From: Paenibacillus zeirhizosphaerae
Lineage (GTDB): Bacteria; Bacillota; Bacilli; Paenibacillales; Paenibacillaceae
Length of the DNA stretch: 64,000 nt
Direction of reading: 5' to 3'
NCBI RefSeq assembly: GCF_030705605.1
Contig: NZ_JAPCKK010000010.1
Span: 1-64,000 of the forward strand
A model generated the notes under the pieces. That model was not told the DNA's origin. It saw only the letters and a program-made list of their open reading frames with translations, and made no database searches. A program made the translations under genes and the position numbers. Below are positions 50,930 through 59,787 of this stretch, in pieces. The stretch's first letter is position 1, and each line of letters starts with the position of its first letter.

Positions 50930-52885
50930 TCAGGACAGGGCACTAAGCTGATTCTCTCCGCTTCCGCTTGCAGCAGACAGCTCTCTTAAGCGCTGCAGCC
51001 CAGCCTGCTTGGGTGTATATGTCCCCAGCGGAACCGCCAGAGCCAAATAAACCTCGCCCTCGGTGACCATCCAGCGTCTCTCCACAAATCTTTCCAGGCA
51101 ATGCCTGACCTCGTCCTCATGCAGAGTAAACCCTTGTTCCCGCAGACGGATGACGATGTTCGGGACAGAAATCATATTGTCACAGGATTGATAAATCATT
51201 GTTTCATGAAGTGTAAGCAAAGTCGTGGGCTGATCGGCGACTAAGCGCGTATCCACCAGAATGATGCGGTCATCCTTGAGTACGGAAAAGAACTCGCTTT
51301 CCCTGTAATGGGCCTGCCAGCTTTGGACGGCCTGAAGCATACGGGACGTGTACGAAAACGGATTTTGGTGATCTGCGTAGTCAAAATCGAAGTGGTAGGC
51401 AATCTGCGCAAGCCGTTCGGGAGGAAGCGCAGGGTAGATCAGTTCATAGGAACGAAGCGGACGGATGTTACAGATTCCGTAGGCTTCCGGATTCATATAA
51501 TAGGGACTGAACCGGTCCAGCCGGATGGGAGCGGTCCCTCCGGGAGGCATCAGGTGGGTCAGAGACGGAATCAACTCCGCGGCGGCATCATATTCCCATT
51601 CATTCTCACCTGGAAAACCATACAAAAAGTTCCACAGCGGCGTCACCGAATATTCGGAGCACCATTTCAGCAGACGAACATTCTGAAGCATGCTCACTCC
51701 TTTTTTCATCAGCCTCAGTACAGACGTAATCATGCTTTCGATACCCGGCTGCACGTAATGGAACCCGGCTTCCTTGAACAGCCTGATTTGCTCTTTGGTC
51801 AGGTTCGCCTTGGTTTCATAGAACATATCAAGATCAAGCTCATTATCACGGATCACCGGAAGAACCGTCTTGAAATAGTTCATGTCTATGATATTATCCA
51901 CTGCTGTCGCTTTATTCGTGTATTGTCCATACCGCTCCTTCAGATACACAATTTCATCAAGGGCCCTTTCGGGCGATTTGCTGCGAAAACTCATCGTTGA
52001 CCCGTTCAGCCCACAAAACAGGCAGTGTGACTTTTGCCCCCACCAGCAGCCCCTGGAGGACTCGAAAAGAAAGCGGCGCCTGGTCTTGTGGTCCTGCAGG
52101 CCAAAATTGTCAAATTGTGAAAAATAATCATCGTAATTTGGGTAAGGAAGAGCATTCATGTCATGAATAGGCGGAGAAGAAGCCGTCTGACCCGGGTCTT
52201 GTCCCGAAAGGGCAGACCGGAGAATAATTCCCGGACCGGCGCTTGCAGCAGGGTCACCGGTAGTCCGGAGACGATCGATGAAGGAAATAAAGGATTGGTC
52301 TCCTTCGCCCGAGCATACCGCATCCATAAAATTGAAACTGCGAAGGGTTCCTAGTCCCATGGGACTCTCGACGTTGGAGCCGCCAAAAATGATAAATTTG
52401 TCAGGAAAGCGAGACTTCAGAAGTTTAGCCATACTTAGGGAGGCTGTATTTTGCTCAAATACAGTAGTGAAGCCGATGACATCGTAGCGGCTCCAGTCAT
52501 ACTCGGTCAAGCAGTTGTCCAGAAAGGAGTCTACCTTGGCACGCACATCCAGCAGGCGCTGAAAAGCCCGTCCTTCATTGGAGGACTTTCTCTTGAATCG
52601 AGAATACGTTGTTATAAGATATTGTTTGTACTCCTCGAACGTATCTTCACCATCAAATAACGATTGTGAGAAAATCCATTCCCCCGCCAGCGCATTGGTC
52701 GGGTAGGTTGAGTTTTCGGCAAAGCAGTCGTACTCCTCCAAGCCGATCAGAGCTGCGAATTTGAGGTTTAAATACAAGGTGTCGCAGTCAATCCCCTGTT
52801 TGCGCAATCCGGACTGGAGCAGACCCAGTCCAATCGATGGCCGATAGGCCGAGGCAAAGGGCATGCTTACGAGCGCAACATGCAT
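50930..52885 (-). CDS. RiPP maturation radical SAM protein (rSAM_ocin_1-like)
   Basis: A 651-residue enzyme. The N-terminal ~200 residues have a cobalamin-binding-like Rossmann layout (MHVALVSMPFASAYRPSIGLGLL, DVIGFTTVF, IIFGGSNVES), although no DxHxxG is evident. The radical SAM cluster motif is C280-x7-C288-xx-C291 in SSRGCWWGQKSHCLFCGLNG, the spacing of the RiPP maturation radical SAM protein 1 group. The C-terminal ~150 residues are winged-helix-like and may bind the leader. Members modify ribosomal peptides, some by C-methylation. AAGGAGGAGG precedes the ATG. It is the first gene of the island, 120 bases upstream of the precursor gene. Confidence 0.9.
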   Translation of the reverse strand: MHVALVSMPFASAYRPSIGLGLLQSGLRKQGIDCDTLYLNLKFAALIGLEEYDCFAENSTYPTNALAGEWIFSQSLFDGEDTFEEYKQYLITTYSRFKRKSSNEGRAFQRLLDVRAKVDSFLDNCLTEYDWSRYDVIGFTTVFEQNTASLSMAKLLKSRFPDKFIIFGGSNVESPMGLGTLRSFNFMDAVCSGEGDQSFISFIDRLRTTGDPAASAGPGIILRSALSGQDPGQTASSPPIHDMNALPYPNYDDYFSQFDNFGLQDHKTRRRFLFESSRGCWWGQKSHCLFCGLNGSTMSFRSKSPERALDEIVYLKERYGQYTNKATAVDNIIDMNYFKTVLPVIRDNELDLDMFYETKANLTKEQIRLFKEAGFHYVQPGIESMITSVLRLMKKGVSMLQNVRLLKWCSEYSVTPLWNFLYGFPGENEWEYDAAAELIPSLTHLMPPGGTAPIRLDRFSPYYMNPEAYGICNIRPLRSYELIYPALPPERLAQIAYHFDFDYADHQNPFSYTSRMLQAVQSWQAHYRESEFFSVLKDDRIILVDTRLVADQPTTLLTLHETMIYQSCDNMISVPNIVIRLREQGFTLHEDEVRHCLERFVERRWMVTEGEVYLALAVPLGTYTPKQAGLQRLRELSAASGSGENQLSALS

Positions 52886-53070
52886 AGCGTTCCTCCTCCT
52901 TGCAAGCTTGAAATTCGACGACTTCCGACCATAGCAGGACCGAGGTGCGAATGCAAGAAAACGGCCGGAGCGGGTAGATACTCAGTAGTTTCCGCCTTTA
53001 CAGGGCCTGACAGGATGCAAGGAGCCTTGGAAGATTAACGCAATATGTGTAAATCATTTCCGTTTTGTCC

Positions 53071-53099
53071 ATTGTAATCAGATTATCTCTCTATTTCAA
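53071..53099 (-). promoter_or_regulatory. Promoter of the RiPP island
   Basis: On the minus strand TTGAAA (53099-53094) and TACAAT (53076-53071) are exactly 17 bp apart. This leaves a leader of about 180 bases before the radical SAM gene. The remaining gene-free sequence between 52886 and 53208 shows nothing else except the terminator at 53147. Confidence 0.7.
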
Positions 53100-53146
53100 G
53101 CAATTTTTTTCAACAATCCTTCAATTCATGTCTGACACCAAAAAAG

Positions 53147-53200
53147 AAAGGTACGGTTTCCAATCATCACCTAAGATGACTTTGGAAACTGTACCTTTTT
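53147..53200. terminator. Terminator after nfrA
   Basis: AAAGGTACGGTTTCCAA pairs with TTGGAAACTGTACCTTT (53147-53163 with 53182-53198) around an 18-base loop, with T-runs on both sides. It insulates the nfrA operon from the RiPP promoter. Confidence 0.9.
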
Positions 53201-53208
53201 TCTGTACT

Positions 53209-53952
53209 TTACCGCTTCACGAAGCCCTTTTGTTCCAGGAAACTCTTCATATGAAGACGGGCTGGCTCGGTTAACCGCACCGCCATAATCTCCGACCACG
53301 GGGTCGTCCGTTCACCGCCTGTACGCTCCGACAAATAACGGGTCATGGCTTCGTCATACAGCTCAACCTGCTCCATCGTTTGCTCCGGATCGTAGCCGTT
53401 CATATGCAGCACGGCTGCCTGCGGCAGACGCGGACGCAGACCCGGGTCTTGATCAGGCACACCTACGCACATACCGAACACCGGATATACCAGCTCCGGC
53501 AGACGCAGCAGCTCGGATACTTCAGCAATGTTATTGCGGATACCGCCAATGTATACAATCCCCAGGTCCATCGCCTCTGCGGCAATAGCTGCGTTCTGGG
53601 CCGCAAGAGCGGCGTCGATCGTAGCGACGATAAAGTTTTCCGTAGAATCCTCATAGGAAGTCTGGTCCGGCCTGTGCTGTTCTGTCACACGCTTCAACCG
53701 GTACAGATCGGCGCACCAAACGAGAAACACAGGACACTGCTCCACATACGCCTGACCACCGGCAAGCCCGGCAAGCTGTCTTTTCAAATCCGGCTCCGTT
53801 ACTGCGATCACCGAATAAGCCTGTACATTGCTGGAGGATGAAGCCATCTGCCCCGCCGCCACAATGGCGGACAACTGCTGCTCGGATATTGCTTCCTGCT
53901 TAAATTTACGGATGGACTTGTGATTCATCAAAACAGACAACGTTTCGTTCAT
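53209..53952 (-). CDS. nfrA: NADPH-dependent FMN oxidoreductase (NfrA)
   Basis: A 247-residue NfsA/NfrA-type nitroreductase. Recognised by NHKSIRKF, GQMASSSSNVQAYSVIAV, AYVEQCPVFLVWCADLYR, DAALAAQNAAIAAEAMDLGIVYIGGIRN, FGMCVGVP and RPRLPQAAVLH. It reduces quinones, nitro compounds or free flavin with NADPH. Its ATG overlaps the stop of the TetR gene (ATGA), so it is the third gene of the permease-tetR-nfrA operon. A detoxification role together with the exporter is inferred. Confidence 0.9.
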   Translation of the reverse strand: MNETLSVLMNHKSIRKFKQEAISEQQLSAIVAAGQMASSSSNVQAYSVIAVTEPDLKRQLAGLAGGQAYVEQCPVFLVWCADLYRLKRVTEQHRPDQTSYEDSTENFIVATIDAALAAQNAAIAAEAMDLGIVYIGGIRNNIAEVSELLRLPELVYPVFGMCVGVPDQDPGLRPRLPQAAVLHMNGYDPEQTMEQVELYDEAMTRYLSERTGGERTTPWSEIMAVRLTEPARLHMKSFLEQKGFVKR

Positions 53953-54542
53953 GCTTCCTTCACCCCTAATCCCAACAGAATAAACCGTACCGCTTCTGCA
54001 GCGATACTCTCGACCCCTATCTTCTCATCAGCAAATACATCTTCAAAATTGACCATATGTTTATGGGACAAGGCTACACCCATCACCATGACAAGGGCAT
54101 TCGTAGACGAATCGAAGGTGAATACTCCTTCTTCCTTCCCTCTTAACAAGAGTGATCTGACCTGGGACCAGACCTCAACCAGAACATTCATGACCGTCTG
54201 CCTGCGCGGCGAACGCAGCAACATTTCCTGTTGGATTATAAAGCTTAGCTCCCGATCCCGGTGCGTTACTTGAATAATCCGTGAAACCAGCAGACGAATC
54301 CCCTCGATGGGGTCCAGATCGGCAAAATTCACACTTTTCAGCTCCTTAATGGGAAAAAAGTGTTCAACGACAGCCTTATACACGCCCTCTTTCCCCCCAA
54401 AGTGGTAGGATATCAAAGCAATGTTGGCACCTGCCGCCTCACAAACCTGCCGACAGCTCGTTCCGTCGTAACCCTGCTGGGCAAACAGCCTTTTGGCCGC
54501 AAGCAAGATGCGTATTTTGATATCCGGTTCCGTCTGCGTCAT
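53949..54542 (-). CDS. TetR/AcrR family regulator
   Basis: A 197-residue repressor: HTH about 8-55 (IRILLAAKRLFAQQGYDGTSCRQVCEAAGANIALISYHFGGKEGVY) and a C-terminal domain of the TetR_C YttP/CecR kind (REISFIIQQEM-like segment RELSFIIQQEMLLRSPR). It is in the same operon as the ABC-2 permease upstream and nfrA downstream. The CAAACGTTTG palindrome before the permease gene is its probable operator. AAGGGG precedes the ATG with a slightly long gap. Comparable TetR-permease pairs control drug exporters. Confidence 0.88.
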   Translation of the reverse strand: MTQTEPDIKIRILLAAKRLFAQQGYDGTSCRQVCEAAGANIALISYHFGGKEGVYKAVVEHFFPIKELKSVNFADLDPIEGIRLLVSRIIQVTHRDRELSFIIQQEMLLRSPRRQTVMNVLVEVWSQVRSLLLRGKEEGVFTFDSSTNALVMVMGVALSHKHMVNFEDVFADEKIGVESIAAEAVRFILLGLGVKEA

Positions 54543-54655
54543 TCTCCCTGATCCCCTTCGCTATATGCTAGTCGGTCCTATTATGGAACTTTGCCGCCCG
54601 GGAATCAAGCGGGGACGCGTTTCACATCCCGGCATCAAGCTTCCCTTCCTGCTTC

Positions 54656-55810
54656 TTATGCGCCCTCCGGCATTACAGCCGGAGCTGCCGACGTCTTGCC
54701 TTTTAACGCCGTTGCCAGAATGGCAACCGCCAGGCATACCAGCAGGATAAGCGCAAGCAACCCCGCCGCATGGCCCGCACCCGGACCTCCAAGCTGTATG
54801 CTCATAATCCCGTTGACCGCATAAGTAGCCGGCAAAAATGCTCCAAGGTGCTGATAGAAGCCATTCAGCATTTCACGCGGCACCATCGCTCCCGAGGATA
54901 CAAGCTGGATAGACAACATAATAATGTTGAAGAACATACCCGGCATGCCGAATACAATCAGGAACATTTGGGTGAAGAACATGAAGGTCAGCATCAGAAG
55001 CACTTCATATAACCACATCAGCCCAAAGCCCTGCTCCATCTGTCCCCCCAGTAGACTAATCAAACCCGTGCCCACGAATGAAACGACCAGTGCCGTTCCC
55101 AGGTTAATCAGGACGCGGGCACCAAACTTGCTCCATTTGCCAGCCTGATGGCCCACCATCATCGTCGACTGCTGCAGATTCAACCCCATAATCATGGAAC
55201 CGACAAACGTAGCCAGCACCATCATCATCGGCACCATTTGATTGTTCATTCCCTGCACCGGATGGATGGAGGTTACATGGGATTCCACTCTTTCCGTTAA
55301 CGCACGGGCGGTTTGCTCTGCCGCTGCTGCCGGCATATTGGCCTGGGTAAGTGCCGCCGTCGTTCCTTGCACAGCCGCCTGGCTGTTGATCGTGGCCGTC
55401 ACGTTCTGTTCTACACCCTGCATGATGCTTTTAATGGTCATCGGGTTGGCTTCATTAATCGTGTAGCGGATTTCCGCCTTGTCCGCCGGTGACGTCAGCC
55501 GGGCTGTAAAGTCCGCCGGTATTTCCATCACCATTTGCAATTCCCGGTCATTCAAGCGCGTTTGCGCTTCCTCGGCCGTCAATCCCGTGACGATTTGAAA
55601 AGGCAAATTGCCTGCCAGTTCGTCCACAATCTGTTTTCCTATGCTCGGATCCTCGTTCACAATCGCGATTCTCAGCATGCTGCTGCGCTCGGTTACCCCA
55701 CTGTACGCAGTCATCCAGATCACACTGAAAATAACCTGAAACATAAGAGCGGTAATGATGCCAATGATGGTCATTGGTTTGCTAAAATAAAGCTTTAATG
55801 CTGTAAGCAT
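54656..55810 (-). CDS. ABC-2 type membrane protein (YhgE/Pip-like, DUF3533)
   Basis: A 384-residue membrane protein. One N-terminal helix (about 12-34) is followed by an extracytoplasmic domain of about 150 residues (SMLRIAIVNEDPSIGKQIVDEL...LQMVMEIPADFTARL) and about five C-terminal helices, as in the ABC2_membrane_3/DUF3533 family. No ATPase gene is adjacent, so it either pairs with one elsewhere or acts alone. TTGGAGGAAA precedes the ATG. It is the first gene of the operon, with tetR next. Export of toxic or cell-envelope-active compounds is inferred. Confidence 0.82.
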   Translation of the reverse strand: MLTALKLYFSKPMTIIGIITALMFQVIFSVIWMTAYSGVTERSSMLRIAIVNEDPSIGKQIVDELAGNLPFQIVTGLTAEEAQTRLNDRELQMVMEIPADFTARLTSPADKAEIRYTINEANPMTIKSIMQGVEQNVTATINSQAAVQGTTAALTQANMPAAAAEQTARALTERVESHVTSIHPVQGMNNQMVPMMMVLATFVGSMIMGLNLQQSTMMVGHQAGKWSKFGARVLINLGTALVVSFVGTGLISLLGGQMEQGFGLMWLYEVLLMLTFMFFTQMFLIVFGMPGMFFNIIMLSIQLVSSGAMVPREMLNGFYQHLGAFLPATYAVNGIMSIQLGGPGAGHAAGLLALILLVCLAVAILATALKGKTSAAPAVMPEGA

Positions 55811-55840
55811 GTTTCTTTTTCCTCCAAGATTTTATTTAAT

Positions 55841-55898
55841 CAAACATTTAAATCAAACGTTTGTTTAATAAACTATAAGATTTGAAACGATATGTCAA
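55841..55898 (-). promoter_or_regulatory. Promoter and TetR-type operator of the permease operon
   Basis: A perfect palindrome CAAACGTTTG (55854-55863) sits within a wider AT-rich inverted repeat, with a second half-site CAAACATTT at 55841-55849. Upstream on the minus strand are TTGACA (55898-55893) and a TATAGT-like -10 with a short spacer. Confidence 0.65.
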
Positions 55899-55914
55899 TG
55901 CTTTTATGTAAATT

Positions 55915-56040
55915 TCATTTTAAATTTACATTCCAAATGCTACTTAAAGATTCAGGTGATATCCCATAATCTCCTATAATTTTTTTTAGCATTTCTCCGG
56001 GACCCTTGCTCTCATTTTCGTTAGTTCCAATGATTTTCAT
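55915..56040 (-). CDS. Small ORF, 41 aa
   Basis: Not recognised. The frame reads MKIIGTNENESKGPGEMLKK and continues with a segment ending DYGISPESLSSIWNV. The second half has the spacing of a degenerate helix-turn-helix. GAGAGGAG lies upstream but 12 bases from the ATG, longer than ideal. Codon use is AT-richer than neighbours, suggesting a foreign or non-coding origin. It sits upstream of the permease promoter. Treat it as a candidate only; the rest of 55811-56354 holds the operator and repeat copy C. Confidence 0.35.
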   Translation of the reverse strand: MKIIGTNENESKGPGEMLKKIIGDYGISPESLSSIWNVNLK

Positions 56041-56237
56041 CTTTCTTACACGCTCCTCTCATTCAGGATCTCTTACATACCCCTATTATTACCCCTCCAG
56101 ATAAAACCTGCCTCAAAACGTATACAATCCATCCGGATGGATGGATTGTACGTGTACTTTACATCATCGAAAGACCAGCAAAAAATCACCTTGAACTGGC
56201 GAAGCGTTCAAGGCATTTACTCCCCTGCCCAGTGCCC

Positions 56238-56345
56238 GGAATTGTTCTGGAGAAGCGGAGCGTTCGCCTTTGTCCCCGGATTTCTTCCGCTGCTTGCTTC
56301 AATCAGGAAATCCGGGGACAACAGCGATCGGAGGAACAATCCGGG
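56238..56345 (+). repeat. Dispersed intergenic repeat, copy C
   Basis: It shares GGAGAAGCGGAGCGTTCGCC-TTTG, then CAACAGCGAT and GGAGGAA, with copies A and B. The central hairpin is longer and different in sequence: TGTCCCCGGATTTC (56271-56284) pairs perfectly with GAAATCCGGGGACA (56307-56320). It lies just downstream of copA in the opposite orientation. A separate 11-bp inverted repeat (TACAATCCATC / GATGGATTGTA) lies upstream near 56124-56151. Confidence 0.72.
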
Positions 56346-56354
56346 CACGCCCCC

Positions 56355-58784
56355 TTACAACTTCACCCGCTGCAAACGCAAAGCATTCAACACCACTGAC
56401 ACCGAGCTGAATGCCATTGCCGCTCCGGCCAGCCATGGGGCCAAAAAGCCGAGCGCCGCAATCGGAATGCCAATGACGTTGTAGGCCAGCGCCCAGAACA
56501 AGTTCTGCTTGATGTTGGCCATCGTGCGGCGGCTCATCTCAATCGCATCGGGAATGCTGTTCAAATCACCGCGCATCAGCGTAATATCCGCCGCCTCCAT
56601 CGCCACATCCGTTCCCGTGCCCATGGCCATGCCGACATCGGCTGTGGCCAATGCAGGCGCATCGTTGATGCCGTCTCCAACCATGGCCACAGAACCGCCA
56701 AGCTGCTGCAGCTTCCTCACTTCGTCTGCCTTGCCTTCCGGCAGCACTTCAGCCAGCACACGGCTGATTCCAGCTTGCTCTGCCACCGCCTGCGCCGTCC
56801 GCTCGTTATCACCGGTGATCATCAGCACGTCAACCCCCATTTCACGCAGACGAGATACGGCTTCACGTGAGGTATCCTTAATGGTATCCGCAACGGCGGC
56901 GAGCCCAGCATACCGGCCATCTACCGCAATGATCATGGCCGTCTTGCCGCTGCTCTCCAGCCGCTTCATCAACTCGTTAATTTCCGGATCAAGCTTCACC
57001 TGCTCCCGCTCCATGAGCCTGCGTGTGCCTGCCAGCACCATGCTTCCTTCAACGAAAGCTTTGACGCCATAACCCGGCATATTTTCAAAAGCGGATGCAT
57101 CCGGTATTTCCACGGATCGGGCCGTTATCCCGGTAACGATGGCTTCGGCGAGCGGATGCTCCGAGCCCTTCTCTGCGGCTCCCAGCAAGCGAAGCAAACG
57201 CTCCTCCGGCATATCAGAGGCCGGAAGCAAATCCGTCAGTTCAGGTTTTCCGTTAGTGACGGTGCCTGTTTTATCCAGCACCACTGTGCGGATATTTTGC
57301 GCCGCTTCAAGATGCTCTCCGCCCTTGAACAGGATGCCGTATTCGGCCGCACGCCCCGAGCCTGCCATAATCGATGTAGGGGTAGCGAGCCCCAGCGCAC
57401 ACGGGCAGGCGATGACCAGCACGGCAATTGCCTTCTCCAGCGAGCCTGCAAAATCGCCAGGTGCAGCGAAGAGGTACCAGATCGCAAAAGTCACAAGCGC
57501 AATCCCTACGACAATCGGGACAAAAATGCCGGAAATGACATCCGCAATCCGCTGAATCGGAGCCTTGGAGCTTTGTGCCTCCTCTACTACCCTGATAATA
57601 CGCGCCAATGCGGTGTCCGCCCCTACACGGGCGGCTCGGATTTTCAGCAGCCCGTTCTTGTTCAGAGTTGCGCCGGTGACCGGATCCCCCGCCTGCTTCT
57701 CGACCGGCAGACTTTCCCCGCTCAGCATCGATTCGTCCACCGCCGAGCTTCCTTCCAGGACTTCGCCATCCACTGGAACCTTCTCACCCGGCCGGACGAT
57801 CAGTATGTCGCCGACAACCACCTGTTCCACAGGAATATCCAGTTCCTGTCCGTCCCTTACGATACGGGCCGTACGCGCCTGCAGCCCCATCAGGCTCTTA
57901 AGAGCATCGGAGGATCTGCCCTTCGCGACAGCCTCGAACCATTTACCGACCAGAATCAGCGTAATGAGCACCGCGCTCGTCTCATAATACATTTCAACCT
58001 GGCCATGTCCGTGCATACCAACCGATTCCAGCGTCAGGTACAGGCTGTAGAAATACGCAGCCGAGGTCCCGAGCGCCACCAGCACATCCATATTGGCACT
58101 GCCGCTGCGCAGCGCTTTGAATGCGCCGACGTAGAACTGCCAGCCGATAATGAACTGCACGGGCGTCGCCAGGATAAGCTGGAACCATGGGTTCATAAAC
58201 AGCTCAGGCACGTAGATGCCGGAGGTGAAGCTGAAATGCCCCACCATGGCCCACAGCAGCGGCAGCGACAGGACAGCCGAGATCATCCACTTCCACTGCT
58301 TGTGCCGGATTTCGCGCTGGCGCAGATCCGAAATGTCCGAGCCTTCCGATTGGGGAACGGCTCCGTAGCCAAGCTGCTCTACCTTTTTGACAATATCTGC
58401 GGAATTTACCGTGCCCACCATATACTCCACATGCGCAGTTTCCAGCGCCAAATTAACACTGGCCGAGGTCACGCCGGGCATTCTGGACAGTGCTTTCTCG
58501 ATCCTGCTGGCACAGGCGGCGCAGGTCATTCCGGTAATATCAAAATCAGCCTGTTCCGCTGCCGTACCGTAACCCAGTGAGCCGATCTTATCCCGCACTC
58601 CCTGAAGATCCGTAACCTCGGGGTCAAAGCTTACCGTCGCCTGCTCCAAAGCCAGGTTAACATTCGCTTCCGCAACACCCTCCATCCGGTTCAACCCTTT
58701 TTCAATCCGGGTGGCGCAAGCCGCACATGTCATACCTGTAATATGCAGTGTAGCCTGCTCCTTCCCTTCCGCTTGTGTGCTCAT
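56355..58784 (-). CDS. copA: Copper-translocating P-type ATPase CopA
   Basis: An 809-residue P1B-type ATPase that exports Cu(I). Two N-terminal heavy-metal-binding domains (GMTCAAC at about 18 and 86), eight membrane helices, the ion-site CPC in [13 protein letters not shown], the phosphorylation motif DKTGTVTNG, and [10 protein letters not shown] are all present. Length matches Bacillus CopA. AAGGGAGG precedes the ATG. It has its own CsoR-type operator in the 120-base gap after copZ, so it can be expressed both with and apart from csoR-copZ. Confidence 0.97.
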   Translation of the reverse strand: MSTQAEGKEQATLHITGMTCAACATRIEKGLNRMEGVAEANVNLALEQATVSFDPEVTDLQGVRDKIGSLGYGTAAEQADFDITGMTCAACASRIEKALSRMPGVTSASVNLALETAHVEYMVGTVNSADIVKKVEQLGYGAVPQSEGSDISDLRQREIRHKQWKWMISAVLSLPLLWAMVGHFSFTSGIYVPELFMNPWFQLILATPVQFIIGWQFYVGAFKALRSGSANMDVLVALGTSAAYFYSLYLTLESVGMHGHGQVEMYYETSAVLITLILVGKWFEAVAKGRSSDALKSLMGLQARTARIVRDGQELDIPVEQVVVGDILIVRPGEKVPVDGEVLEGSSAVDESMLSGESLPVEKQAGDPVTGATLNKNGLLKIRAARVGADTALARIIRVVEEAQSSKAPIQRIADVISGIFVPIVVGIALVTFAIWYLFAAPGDFAGSLEKAIAVLVIACPCALGLATPTSIMAGSGRAAEYGILFKGGEHLEAAQNIRTVVLDKTGTVTNGKPELTDLLPASDMPEERLLRLLGAAEKGSEHPLAEAIVTGITARSVEIPDASAFENMPGYGVKAFVEGSMVLAGTRRLMEREQVKLDPEINELMKRLESSGKTAMIIAVDGRYAGLAAVADTIKDTSREAVSRLREMGVDVLMITGDNERTAQAVAEQAGISRVLAEVLPEGKADEVRKLQQLGGSVAMVGDGINDAPALATADVGMAMGTGTDVAMEAADITLMRGDLNSIPDAIEMSRRTMANIKQNLFWALAYNVIGIPIAALGFLAPWLAGAAMAFSSVSVVLNALRLQRVKL

Positions 58785-58806
58785 TTCCCGTCCTCCCTTT
58801 ATTCAA

Positions 58807-58825
58807 TATACCCCCATAGGGTATA
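58807..58825 (-). promoter_or_regulatory. CsoR operator upstream of copA
   Basis: TATACCC-ccata-GGGTATA, 22 bases before the copA start, matches the CsoR pattern TACCC...GGGTA. It places copA directly under copper control. Confidence 0.8.
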
Positions 58826-58904
58826 AAATTCCCCCAAAGAGAGAGCTTCAATTCCTGAAGCTCCCATTATAGCTTTCGCAATAGCCAGACGCTGCCCAGC
58901 CTAT

Positions 58905-59105
58905 TCAGACTACATCATACCCCTGATCTTCAATCGCTTCTTTAATCGCCTTCAGCGTTGCTTTGCTCTCTTCAAATTCGATCTCCACCGTCTTGGAAGC
59001 AAGATCCACCTTGGCTGTTCCTCCCGCATTTTGCACGGCCCCCTCCACAGCCTTCACACAATGGTTGCAGGACATACCTTCTACATTCAATGTAACTTGA
59101 GTCAT
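58905..59105 (-). CDS. copZ: Copper chaperone CopZ
   Basis: A 66-residue heavy-metal-associated domain that carries Cu(I) to CopA. The metal-binding loop is EGMSCNHCVKAV (C13-xx-C16), and the ferredoxin-like fold ends in IEDQGYDV. AGGGAGGAA precedes the ATG. It lies 22 bases downstream of csoR and is co-transcribed with it. Confidence 0.95.
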   Translation of the reverse strand: MTQVTLNVEGMSCNHCVKAVEGAVQNAGGTAKVDLASKTVEIEFEESKATLKAIKEAIEDQGYDVV

Positions 59106-59127
59106 GTTCCATTCCTCCCTGGTTATA

Positions 59128-59496
59128 TTATTTCATTAATTTCTTGACCGTAACAAGAAGCTCATCAATCACTTCATTCTCCCCTGCCTGTAGACGCTCG
59201 ATCACACAGCTCTTCATGTGCCCTTCAAGCAGCAGCTTGCCAACTCCATTCAAAGCGGACTGAGCTGCCGCTATCTGGTTCAACACATCGTCACAGTAGG
59301 TGTCTTTCTCAATCAATCCCTTGATTCCGCGAATTTGTCCTTCAATCCGGTTCAACCGGGATATCATGCTGTTCTTCAGTTCGGGAGCGTGATGGCTGCG
59401 TCGGGCTACCGGCTCTTCACTGCTCGCAGCATGGCCGCAATCATGTACAGTGCCGTTATCCTGCACCGCGTCTGCTCCCAGTTCGGACTGCTTCAC
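59128..59496 (-). CDS. csoR: Copper-sensing repressor CsoR, with N-terminal extension
   Basis: A 122-residue all-helical repressor of the DUF156 family. The copper ligands are visible: C in KDTYCDDVL, then H and C in EGHMKSC. The DNA-binding helix region is SRLNRIEGQIRGIKGLI. It has an N-terminal extension of about 35 residues (compared with roughly 85-100 for most CsoRs) that contains HDCGH and RRSHH, possibly additional metal ligands. The GTG at 59496 is set by GGGAGGG nine bases upstream. It controls itself through the operator in its promoter and copA through the site at 58807. Confidence 0.93.
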   Translation of the reverse strand: MKQSELGADAVQDNGTVHDCGHAASSEEPVARRSHHAPELKNSMISRLNRIEGQIRGIKGLIEKDTYCDDVLNQIAAAQSALNGVGKLLLEGHMKSCVIERLQAGENEVIDELLVTVKKLMK

Positions 59497-59529
59497 TGAA
59501 CTGTTCCCTCCCCAATGTGTTGTACACAT

Positions 59530-59559
59530 ATCATATTATACCCCACAGGGGTATGTCAA
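59530..59559 (-). promoter_or_regulatory. csoR-copZ promoter with CsoR operator
   Basis: On the minus strand TTGACA (59559-59554) and TATGAT (59535-59530) are 18 bp apart. The palindrome ATACCCC-aca-GGGGTAT (59538-59554) fills the spacer, the classic CsoR arrangement. Confidence 0.85.
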
Positions 59560-59787
59560 ACCCGTTTATCCCCTATTTTTCGACAATCGTGTCAGCCGAA
59601 AACTCTACAAAATTAGTAAGAAGTTCTCATTTTTTTTTAGTTTTATCTGGTATAATGGCTACAAAGTTTCATTTTATTTGAAAATATTGGTCTTTTTTTG
59701 TTTGTTCGCGAGGTTTTTCGCAGGATTTTGTTGAGTGAGCTTGCGATGTAGCATCACTAGTACAAATCATATTACGGAGGATACGCT

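Noticed and set aside
50821..50930. Very short frames (MRSKKRV or MNVGR) after GGGGAGGTGAGG between the radical SAM and precursor genes
   Set aside because: Five to seven codons with poor spacing. It could be a leader peptide, but nothing else supports it.
51308..52000. 230-codon plus-strand open frame opposite the radical SAM gene
   Set aside because: No ribosome-binding site and no domain; the radical SAM gene has its cluster motif, start signal and operon context.
56124..56151. TACAATCCATC / GATGGATTGTA inverted repeat as a copper operator or terminator
   Set aside because: It lies downstream of copA, lacks the CCC/GGG core of CsoR sites and has no T-run; its role is unclear.
57156..58580. 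474-codon plus-strand open frame opposite copA
   Set aside because: Long only because GC-rich codons of copA avoid stops on the other strand. The translation is low-complexity Arg/His/Gln-rich, there is no ribosome-binding site, and copA is unambiguous.
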